Below, one piece after another: positions 1-5,505 of a stretch of DNA of 6,144 nt. How positions within the stretch are numbered: the first letter of the stretch is position 1; each line of letters opens with the position of its first letter. The notes under the pieces were generated by a model. That model was not told the DNA's origin. It saw only the letters and a program-made list of their open reading frames with translations, and made no database searches. The DNA comes from Bacteroidales bacterium (GTDB taxonomy: Bacteria; Bacteroidota; Bacteroidia; Bacteroidales; JAOZTL01), in contig JAOZTL010000210.1 in NCBI GenBank assembly GCA_029942205.1, forward strand, positions 1 through 6,144, given 5' to 3'. The position numbers and the translations under genes are program-made.

Positions 1-1
1 T

Positions 2-1369
2 TGGGGCATGGGCACCGAAAAATTTGATAAAGTATTCATTGAAGAAGAGCTTGAAAATCGAAAATTTGAAACTTGTTACATAGGCCCCGCTGCCGAAAAA
101 TTAGTAACTTACAGTAGCGTTCTCAATACGGCTGCTCGAGCTGCTGGGCGTGGTGGTACTGGCAGTGTAATGGGATCAAAAATGTTAAAAGCGATAGCCG
201 TAAAAGGAACACAAATGCCGACAGTGAAGCATCACAAAAAGTATTTGGAACTACTAGAAGGCGCACGAAAATCGTTTGCCGAAGATACTGAGCGCAAAGC
301 CAACTGGCGGCGTGGCGGTACAGCAAATGCCCTAACAAGCTCCAGCGAACGAGGCACACAGGCTGTCAAAAATTATAGCGAAGGAACATTTGAATTTGCC
401 GACATGATAGGAACGGATGCTGCTCGTGAAAAAATTTGGAAACGAGATTTTGCATGCTATTCGTGTCAATTGTCATGCAAAAAAAGCGGCTTTGCCAAAG
501 GAGCTTATGGCGGAATCGTGCATGATGGTCCAGAATACGAAACAGGAACATTATTAGGTGCAAATTTATTAATTTCTGATTTAGAGGGACTAAACAAGTG
601 CATTACGGTTGCAGATGATTGGGGATTAGACATTATTTCGCTAGGAAATTCTATTGGTTTCTTGATGGAATGCTATGAAAAAAATATTGTTGATCAAATT
701 TTTTTAGACGAAATTGATTTAAAATGGAGTAGCGTAGACGCAACACTTCAAATGATCGAAAAAATAGGGAAAAAAGAAGGAATTGGAATATTTGCAGGAA
801 AAGGCGTAAAAGCAATGGCTGCTGAAATAGGAAATGAAACCAGCAAATTTGCGATCCATGTAAAAGGACACGAATTGGCGGCCTGGAACGTTCCTGCTGC
901 GTCAGAATGGTTTGGTATTTCTTACGTTACCTCCAATCGAGGAGCTTGCCACATGAACGGCGGCACGCCACATGCTCAAAATGCTGCTGCCTTGCGTGAC
1001 TCTCTTGGAGCTTGCTCGTTTGCTGCTTCATGGTACAAAGAACACCTAGAGTATCAGCACTTTCTGTCGGCAATCACGGGTGTAGAATGGACAAAAGAAG
1101 AGTTTGAAAAAGCAGGAGAGCGAATTTTTACAATGGAAAAAATGTTCAATTACAGAGATGGATTTACTAGAGAAGACGACATTTTACCTGATAGATTTTA
1201 TGAAGATGCATTTACTTATGGTCCAAAGAAAGGTTCTATCGTGGATCGAAAGCAATTTAATGAAGTAATGGATAATTATTATACCGAAAGAAGCTGGGAT
1301 CTTGTTTCGTCAAAACCAACGAATGAAAAATTAATAGAGCTGGGCTTAGAGTTTACTATTGATTCATAA
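2..1369 (+). CDS. Aldehyde:ferredoxin oxidoreductase family tungstoenzyme, 5'-truncated by the window edge
   Basis: The family oxidises aldehydes to carboxylates in the cytoplasm, using a tungsten-bispyranopterin cofactor and a [4Fe-4S] cluster and usually passing electrons to ferredoxin. The reading frame is open to the left edge, so the ATG at base 8 is internal; 453 residues are visible from it, against about 600 for the family. Numbering from that Met, residues 25-67 carry the end of the N-terminal domain (IGPA, then RAAGRGGTGSVMGSKMLKAI). The remainder is the AFOR C-terminal domain. C150-x2-C153-x3-C157 and C336 match the four cluster cysteines of Pyrococcus AOR. D203-x2-G-x-D208 and DSLGAC (331-336) match the two pterin-contact motifs. 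GPEYET (174-179) and GACH (H315) probably supply the active-site Glu and His. The conserved tail motif GFTREDDILPDRF (385-397) is present. All key residues visible here are intact, so it is probably active. The substrate cannot be told. No terminator is evident in the 59 bases after the stop. Confidence 0.95.
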   Translation, partial: WGMGTEKFDKVFIEEELENRKFETCYIGPAAEKLVTYSSVLNTAARAAGRGGTGSVMGSKMLKAIAVKGTQMPTVKHHKKYLELLEGARKSFAEDTERKANWRRGGTANALTSSSERGTQAVKNYSEGTFEFADMIGTDAAREKIWKRDFACYSCQLSCKKSGFAKGAYGGIVHDGPEYETGTLLGANLLISDLEGLNKCITVADDWGLDIISLGNSIGFLMECYEKNIVDQIFLDEIDLKWSSVDATLQMIEKIGKKEGIGIFAGKGVKAMAAEIGNETSKFAIHVKGHELAAWNVPAASEWFGISYVTSNRGACHMNGGTPHAQNAAALRDSLGACSFAASWYKEHLEYQHFLSAITGVEWTKEEFEKAGERIFTMEKMFNYRDGFTREDDILPDRFYEDAFTYGPKKGSIVDRKQFNEVMDNYYTERSWDLVSSKPTNEKLIELGLEFTIDS

Positions 1370-1428
1370 TGGACTAAAAAAAAATATTCATATCAAAATA
1401 ATGATTTTGTTCGTAAAAAAGAATAAAT

Positions 1429-1497
1429 ATGGAACTAGAAACAAAAAAGCGAAATTGGGAAGAAATCATTTTATAAAGTGATACTAAAGTTGCTTAC
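1429..1497 (+). repeat. 69-bp direct repeat, copy 1 (partner 2225-2293)
   Basis: Bases 1429-1497 and 2225-2293 align without gaps and differ at six positions; the first 38 bases are identical. Weaker similarity runs about 20 bases upstream (a shared CGTAAAA and an A-rich run before the ATG). The repeat covers the start codon and first 23 codons of a DUF29-like gene. It therefore looks like a remnant of tandem gene duplication rather than a mobile repeat. The similarity ends abruptly after GCTTAC in both copies. Confidence 0.85.
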
Positions 1498-1884
1498 GAA
1501 TTATTGCACGCTTATGAAGAAGGTAACTTAATTGAACTAGGAAAAGCTTTAAAAATAAATTACGAAAATAGCATTAAAAGTACTGAATTAGATCTACTTA
1601 CACATCTTAGTGATTTAATGCAAAATATAATGCTAACTAAGTTTTCAAGCGAATATCATACCCAAGAACATTGGGAAAAGATATGCAGATTAAGAGCAGA
1701 AATTCAGGAAGATTTAGAATGGAATGATTGTCTTAGTGAAGAGTCTATCAAAAGTGAATGGAATAACGCTTTCAAAGGAGGAAAATATTTAGCTTCCACC
1801 TTTGTTGATACCAAACAATTAACAAATTTATCCTGGAAAGAAGTATTTGAAGAGATTTATTCAACAAGCGATTATGGCAAATAA
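1429..1884 (+). pseudogene. DUF29-like protein, near full length but interrupted by a nonsense codon (piece A)
   Basis: From ATG 1429 the frame reads MELETKKRNWEEIIL and then hits TAA at 1474-1476. It stays open after that to TAA 1882-1884. The 152 codons, counting the internal stop, match the usual length of DUF29 (PF01724) proteins. The family pattern can be followed: an N-terminal helix (NWEEII, then YELLHAYEEGNLIEL), a second helical stretch ending in LLTHLSDLMQNIM, then HWEKICRLRAEIQEDL, then SEWNNAFKGGKYLA, and a tail with LSWKEVFEEIY. The repeat copy at 2225 has GAA (Glu) where this copy has TAA, which suggests one base change made the stop. Re-initiation at TTG 1504 would lose the first helix, and no ribosome binding site supports it. 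The family's function is unknown. The DUF29 call rests on motif spacing only, so the family name is moderately sure and the disruption is directly visible. Confidence 0.6.
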
Positions 1885-2143
1885 AGATAGTAAATCAATT
1901 TTGAGTTATTTGAAGAATTTAATGATTCATATTATTAAATGGAAAACTCAAGAATCAAAAAGAGGACGTAGCTGGAAAAATACAATTAAATATTCAAAAA
2001 AAGGAATCTTAGATATTCAAAGTAAAAAACCAAGCCTAAATGAAGGGTTTTTAAAGAAAAACTGGGACAAAACATTCGAAAAAGCAAAAAAAGAGGCAGA
2101 AAAAGAAATGGGCGAGGAATCAGCAGTAAATAAACTAAATTGA
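1874..2143 (+). CDS. DUF29-like protein, N-terminally truncated, possibly a pseudogene (piece B)
   Basis: From ATG 1874 this frame encodes 89 residues, overlapping the end of piece A by 11 bases. It contains the most recognisable DUF29 core in the window: LSYLKNLMIHIIKWK (residues 10-24), then SKRGRSWKNTIKYSKKGI (28-45), the PSL of LDIQSKKPSLNEGF, and a charged helix WDKTFEKAKKEAEKEM (61-76). The usual first 40 or so residues of the family are missing. The stop at 2141-2143 is TGA, followed in frame by GAA GAA GTT TTT (EEVF). In piece A the matching spot reads W-KEVF, so this TGA was probably a TGG tryptophan codon. The frame is open beyond TGA through 2225 into piece C. The protein is rich in lysine and glutamate and has no signal peptide or membrane segment. 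It could be a short expressed protein coupled to piece A, but I favour a decaying paralogue. Confidence 0.55.
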   Translation: MANKDSKSILSYLKNLMIHIIKWKTQESKRGRSWKNTIKYSKKGILDIQSKKPSLNEGFLKKNWDKTFEKAKKEAEKEMGEESAVNKLN

Positions 2144-2205
2144 GAAGAAGTTTTTTCAATAAATACACACTTCTTGCAACAATTATCTTTTCTATTTTTA
2201 AATTG

Positions 2206-2222
2206 TTTTCGTAAAACGAAAA
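2206..2222. promoter_or_regulatory. Small palindrome just before the head of DUF29 piece C
   Basis: TTTTCGT (2206-2212) and ACGAAAA (2216-2222) form a perfect 7-bp inverted repeat with a 3-base centre, ending two bases before ATG 2225. The corresponding stretch before piece A (about 1410-1428) keeps CGTAAAA, but the symmetry is broken. It could be an operator, a leader hairpin, or chance in AT-rich DNA. No function is shown. Confidence 0.25.
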
Positions 2223-2224
2223 AT

Positions 2225-2305
2225 ATGGAACTAGAAACAAAAAAGCGAAATTGGGAAGAAATAATTTTAGAAAGATATACAAAAATTGCTTACACACTTG
2301 TGTAG
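2225..2305 (+). pseudogene. Head fragment of a third DUF29-like gene (piece C)
   Basis: ATG 2225 opens a 26-codon frame that ends at TAG 2303-2305. Its first 23 codons copy the start of piece A at the protein level (MELETKKRNWEEIIL, then ERYTKIAY in place of the stop-containing stretch). After GCTTAC the similarity stops and the sequence runs into a hairpin. The rest of the gene is absent. The fragment keeps the probable ancestral sense codon, GAA, at position 16. It is unlikely to make a useful product. Confidence 0.6.
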
Positions 2306-2308
2306 CAA
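2281..2308 (-). terminator. Hairpin with T-run on the minus strand
   Basis: TTGC-T-TACAC (2286-2295) pairs with GTGTA-GCAA (2300-2308), leaving a 4-base loop and one bulged base. On the minus strand the stem is followed directly by TTTTT (the A-run at 2281-2285). This is the layout of a Rho-independent terminator for leftward transcription and lies about 95 bases beyond the stop of the ChaN-like gene. The stem is weak, and it also covers the end of DUF29 piece C. Confidence 0.35.
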
Positions 2309-2330
2309 TAATAAAGACAGAAGATCTTAA

Positions 2331-2373
2331 CAGAAAATCAGTCTTTTAATAATACTAAATGACTGATTTTCTG
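2331..2373 (-). terminator. Long perfect-stem hairpin downstream of the ChaN-like gene
   Basis: CAGAAAATCAGTC (2331-2343) and GACTGATTTTCTG (2361-2373) are perfect 13-base inverted repeats. Inside them, TTTA (2345-2348) can pair with TAAA (2356-2359) after one T-T mismatch, leaving a 7-base loop. It starts 28 bases past the stop of the leftward gene, a normal place for a terminator or an mRNA 3'-end stabiliser. Neither side has a clean T-run, so it is not a textbook intrinsic terminator. It may act together with the hairpin at 2286-2308. Confidence 0.5.
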
Positions 2374-2401
2374 CATAATATCATATAAATCTCCAAAACA
2401 T

Positions 2402-3274
2402 TTACCTTCTCGTCTGCGTCATTGTTTCGGGCACAGCAATAATATAATTAGCTCTATCCAAATTTTCATCATCCAATTTTTCCACACTTTCTTGATACAC
2501 CGTGCTTATCGTTTTGATTTTAAGTCCTGGTTTTAGTTTATTAATCCACCAAACAATTCCTTCAAAATTATCTGAATGGTATGCGCCATCAAAATGGAAA
2601 AAAAGTTTACCTTTTGACCAGTTTTCAAGAATAAAATGTGCCATTGTTGCATCTTTTGCGGCTTGAGCCATTGGAAATTTTTCATTCACATGCCCTCCCA
2701 TTCCTTTCATTTTCAGCATTTCAGCATAGCAAGCAACATTTTTATCGTACAATCGCTCCAAGTCTGGACCAATCAATGCTTTTGCTTCATCGCTAAGTTC
2801 TTTGAGCCCATCAAAACCTTTTTTGTGTACTACTGAAGCATAACGCCGAGGAATATTAGTTGCGACATAAAGCAATCCATTTTTCTTAGCAAAATCCAAA
2901 ACTGGTTTATAGTCAGTTTTATAATTTCCCCAAAGTTTGGCTTCCGCTTCAAACTTTTTAGCATCATAAACTCCAGCTAAATACTCATCCATAATCAATT
3001 GATTATCAGACTCAAACATTTCCGATCCAATAATTAAATCTTGTTTTTTCACAGCATACAAATCTTTTGTAATTTCATATTGCAGCCAATGAGCTATCGG
3101 ATCGGTGTGTAATTCACCAAAAAAAACAATATCTGCTTGCTGTATGTCTGCTATCATCTGCTTGTAAGTAGCAACTTTCCCGTTTTGATCGTACAAAATA
3201 TAGGCAGGCTTATCACTCGAAAAAGCAAAGCCAATAAAAGCAAATAATAAAATAATCCATCCTTTTTTTTTCAT
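2402..3274 (-). CDS. ChaN-like secreted protein (Cofac_haem_bdg / DUF399 family)
   Basis: This is a complete 290-residue protein. Residues 1-20 form a Sec signal peptide (MKKK, then the hydrophobic GWIILLFAFIGFAFS), so the product is probably periplasmic. There is no lipobox cysteine, unlike the lipoprotein ChaN of Campylobacter. Family marks in order are FGELHTDP (52-59, with the G-E-x-H motif), GSEMFE (83-88), ATNIPRRYAS (138-147), AAKDATMA (205-212) and the C-terminal HFDGAYHS (227-234). Their spacing fits the ChaN/TraB-type fold. ChaN binds haem and is tied to iron uptake in Campylobacter; many relatives are untested, and the conserved acidic and His residues also suit a metal-dependent hydrolase. 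ATG 3274 is chosen because the signal peptide begins there; no clear Shine-Dalgarno is seen. The gene stands alone: the next gene to the right is divergent, nearly 500 bases away. The family call is sure; the haem role here is inference. Confidence 0.9.
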   Translation of the reverse strand: MKKKGWIILLFAFIGFAFSSDKPAYILYDQNGKVATYKQMIADIQQADIVFFGELHTDPIAHWLQYEITKDLYAVKKQDLIIGSEMFESDNQLIMDEYLAGVYDAKKFEAEAKLWGNYKTDYKPVLDFAKKNGLLYVATNIPRRYASVVHKKGFDGLKELSDEAKALIGPDLERLYDKNVACYAEMLKMKGMGGHVNEKFPMAQAAKDATMAHFILENWSKGKLFFHFDGAYHSDNFEGIVWWINKLKPGLKIKTISTVYQESVEKLDDENLDRANYIIAVPETMTQTRR

Positions 3275-3327
3275 AATTAGTTAATTTACAGTTAATAATA
3301 AAATATGTATTATAATAGAATATAAGA

Positions 3328-3348
3328 ATCGTTACTGCCAATAACGAT
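3328..3348. promoter_or_regulatory. 7-bp inverted repeat upstream of the ChaN-like gene
   Basis: ATCGTTA (3328-3334) and TAACGAT (3342-3348) are perfect inverted repeats around a 7-base centre, about 54 bases before the start codon of the leftward gene. The arms have more G and C than the surroundings. It could be an operator or a leader hairpin. It does not resemble a binding site I can name. Confidence 0.3.
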
Positions 3349-3362
3349 AGTTTACAACAGAT

Positions 3363-3517
3363 TCAGACTTCGTCTGTTTTATTATTTTTACTCATTATAT
3401 AGCTATATTTTAATGATTTATCACATTGCTTGATATAATTATTCGTATTTAGACATAATTTACTGATTTAGTTTGACAATTTATCAAAAAATAAACATCA
3501 AAATAGACGAAGTCTGA
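3363..3517. repeat. Inverted repeat pair flanking a 129-bp AT-rich block
   Basis: TCAGACTTCGTCT (3363-3375) recurs as its exact reverse complement at 3505-3517. Each arm is also a small hairpin by itself (CAGAC-TTC-GTCTG on the left, AGAC-GAA-GTCT on the right). GAT lies directly outside both ends (3360-3362 and 3518-3520), as a 3-bp target duplication would. The block between holds no open frame. The structure could be a tiny non-autonomous element, a remnant of one, or two copies of a common intergenic hairpin. Confidence 0.5.
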
Positions 3518-3769
3518 GATTCATAAATAAACACAAAAATAAACGTAAAATGAATTAAAATCTAGTTTTTATTATACATTTTTTTTTATATCTTTAGACT
3601 TCATTTATGAACTTAAATTATATAAACTCATAATTGGTAGTAATATCTAATAAATCAATAAGTTACCTAATTAAAATTCGTGCCTATTATTAAAAATAAT
3701 AATAAAAACAACATATTGCTTTTCCACAAAGCATAATTAATTTTCAATAACTCACTAAATTTAAAACAC

Positions 3770-5320
3770 ATGAAATTAATTCCAAAACTATTATTAAAAC
3801 AGCTTTACTCTAGAGGTAGCCTTGCAAATGTTGGTGAATATACCAGCTTTAAGGTAAAAAACAGACTGAAAGATGCAAAATTGACAAGTCTTAATTGTGT
3901 AAAAATAGACGATAAACGCTATTCGGTTGACGAAATTTTTTTTGATATTGGAAATAATGAATTCATATCTGCCAAAACGATAAACAAATCTAATCCTGTT
4001 GATTTTCCATTAAAAAAAACAATTACAATACAAATTAAAACAAGTGTATTACCTGAAGGCAAACACCAATTAAAATTTATCTTTGAGGCGACACCATTTG
4101 GAAAATTAGAATTTAATGTTGATGACTCAACCTCAAATACCAAAAGCACCAAAGTTAAAATACCTAGAAGTGAGCTAGATGACTACTCGCTTGATGCTAT
4201 AAAAGACCGTCGTGTTTTTGCAGAAAGTTATACTGGAGCAAAATTATCGCATATTAGTCAATACTCATTTGATGCACACTCGTTATCAGGTAATTGTGAG
4301 CACTTTGTGGGAACAGCACAAATTCCGATTGGATTGGCAGGTCCTATAACCATCAATGGAGAACATGCACAAGGCGATTTTCTCATTCCGATGGCAACTA
4401 CCGAAGGAACTTTGGTTGCATCCTATAATCGAGGAATGAAAGTACTAAATGCTTGTGGAGGTGTTAAATGTACAATTATAGGAGACTCTATGCAACGTGC
4501 ACCAGTTTTCATATTTGAAGATGCCCGCGAAGCTCGTAAATTTGTAGAATGGATCAACAAGAACGAAGATAAAATACGTAAACAAGCAGAATCGACTTCT
4601 AGTATTGCAAAATTGCAATATATTGATAGCATTTTATCTACAAAATTTGCTTATCTACGTTTTAATTATTCGACAGGCGATGCAGCAGGTCAAAACATGG
4701 TAGGACGTGCAACTTTTGTCGCATGTAGTTGGATAATAGAAGAATATAAAGAAGGAGTAATCAAAAATTTCTTTTTAGAATCCAACTTAGCGACCGACAA
4801 AAAAGCTTCGCAAATCAACGTAATGCGTACAAGAGGAAAACGTGTTGTTGCTGAAATTCTTCTAAAACGTGAAATTTTAATTGAGCACATGCGTGTTGAT
4901 CCTAAAAATTTGGCTTATCATGGCTTAGTTGCTAATGTAGGTACAATTTTGTCTGGAGCAAACAATAATGGTTTACATTCTGCCAACGGGATTACGGCAA
5001 TGTTTATTGCTACTGGTCAGGATGTTGCCAATGTGGCAGAGTCTTCGGCAGGCGTACTTTACACCGAACTGACACCAGAAAATGATTTATATATTTCGAT
5101 CACGATTCCTTCGCTTATTGTTGCTACTTATGGTGGAGGTACTGGGCTTGCGACACAAACAGAATCATTAGACATGCTAGGCTGTGTTGGAAAAAATAAA
5201 GTTCGTAAATTTGCTGAAATCGTTGCTGGTGTGGTACTTGCAGGAGAATTATCACTTGCTGCAGCTATTTCTTCGTCGGACTGGGTATCGAGCCACGAAG
5301 AATATGGAAGAAACAGATAA
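3770..5320 (+). CDS. Hydroxymethylglutaryl-CoA reductase, class I type, with N-terminal extension
   Basis: This enzyme reduces HMG-CoA to mevalonate with two NAD(P)H, the committed step of the mevalonate route to isoprenoids. The 516-residue protein has all four catalytic residues in class I contexts: Glu212 in ATTEGTLVAS, Lys344 in ATDKKAS, Asp418 in TGQD and His509 in SSH near the C-terminus. Other marks are the substrate loop GTAQIPIGLAGPI (181-193), the cofactor motif DAAGQNM (304-310) and GGGTGLATQTESLDMLGC (455-472), whose TQ-x-E form favours class I over class II. Residues 1-135 precede the catalytic domain. They have no membrane span, so the enzyme should be soluble, and the alternating hydrophobic pattern suggests a beta-rich accessory domain of unknown role. 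ATG 3770 is the first start in frame with the conserved-looking MKLIPKLLLKQLY; no Shine-Dalgarno is seen. The gene is monocistronic, ending at a strong terminator. NADPH versus NADH preference cannot be read with confidence. Confidence 0.95.
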   Translation: MKLIPKLLLKQLYSRGSLANVGEYTSFKVKNRLKDAKLTSLNCVKIDDKRYSVDEIFFDIGNNEFISAKTINKSNPVDFPLKKTITIQIKTSVLPEGKHQLKFIFEATPFGKLEFNVDDSTSNTKSTKVKIPRSELDDYSLDAIKDRRVFAESYTGAKLSHISQYSFDAHSLSGNCEHFVGTAQIPIGLAGPITINGEHAQGDFLIPMATTEGTLVASYNRGMKVLNACGGVKCTIIGDSMQRAPVFIFEDAREARKFVEWINKNEDKIRKQAESTSSIAKLQYIDSILSTKFAYLRFNYSTGDAAGQNMVGRATFVACSWIIEEYKEGVIKNFFLESNLATDKKASQINVMRTRGKRVVAEILLKREILIEHMRVDPKNLAYHGLVANVGTILSGANNNGLHSANGITAMFIATGQDVANVAESSAGVLYTELTPENDLYISITIPSLIVATYGGGTGLATQTESLDMLGCVGKNKVRKFAEIVAGVVLAGELSLAAAISSSDWVSSHEEYGRNR

Positions 5321-5349
5321 AGTCTTAAATTTCAAATACTTATTCTAAT

Positions 5350-5383
5350 AAAAAAGTCCTACTTATTAAGTAGGACTTTTTTT
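5350..5383. terminator. Strong Rho-independent terminator, probably bidirectional
   Basis: AAAAAAGTCCTACTT (5350-5364) pairs perfectly with AAGTAGGACTTTTTT (5368-5382) around a 3-base loop. The T-run (5377-5383) serves rightward transcription from the HMG-CoA reductase, whose stop is 29 bases upstream. The A-run (5350-5355) gives the mirror T-run for leftward transcription from the receptor gene, about 120 bases beyond its stop. The rest of the convergent spacer (5384-5505) shows no gene. Confidence 0.92.
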
Positions 5384-5505
5384 ATAAACACTCATTTTTG
5401 TTCAACTAAATGGATAGACAAAATTAACCAGATATTTATTCTGTATTTTACTTAATAGTATAGATTTATAGAATTGTGTAAGCAACATCAAAAAGGTCGA
5501 AGATC

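Larger units (their letters stand above)
3275..3769. other. Divergent AT-rich spacer between the ChaN-like and HMG-CoA reductase genes
   Basis: This 495-base stretch contains no supportable gene on either strand and is much richer in A and T than its flanks. It must hold the promoters of both divergent genes. For the rightward gene, two matches near the Bacteroidota -7 box (TAnnTTTG) can be seen: TATCTTTA at 3589-3596 and TAATTTTC at 3738-3745, each with a T-rich or TTGC element about 18 bases upstream. Both deviate from consensus and such matches are common in AT-rich DNA, so I do not choose between them. No convincing leftward promoter was found. A small inverted repeat (3328-3348) and a longer-range pair (3363-3517) are listed separately. 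Confidence 0.7.

Noticed and set aside
8..10. ATG at base 8 as the true start of the oxidoreductase
   Set aside because: The frame is open to the window edge with Trp-Gly before the ATG, as in the middle of family members, and the whole N-terminal domain would be missing.
1429..2143. Pieces A and B as one gene split by a single-base frameshift near base 1882
   Set aside because: Deleting one T would join the frames, but A already ends with a family-like C-terminal tail and B repeats the core, so two paralogues fit better. Not excluded.
1429..2143. Toxin-antitoxin pair from the two small overlapping frames
   Set aside because: The 11-base overlap looks like such a pair, but both frames show DUF29-like features and visible lesions, and neither resembles a known toxin or antitoxin.
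2141..2143. TGA as a selenocysteine or recoded codon
   Set aside because: No selenocysteine insertion hairpin is visible, and the aligned residue in piece A is Trp, so simple decay explains it.
1986..2297. 103-codon minus-strand frame with a hydrophobic, Phe/Leu-rich product
   Set aside because: It is the antisense shadow of a lysine-rich plus-strand coding region; the hydrophobicity follows from the A-rich complement.
3275..3769. Small RNA, tRNA or riboswitch in the long divergent spacer
   Set aside because: No cloverleaf or known riboswitch core was recognised; only short inverted repeats in AT-rich sequence are present.
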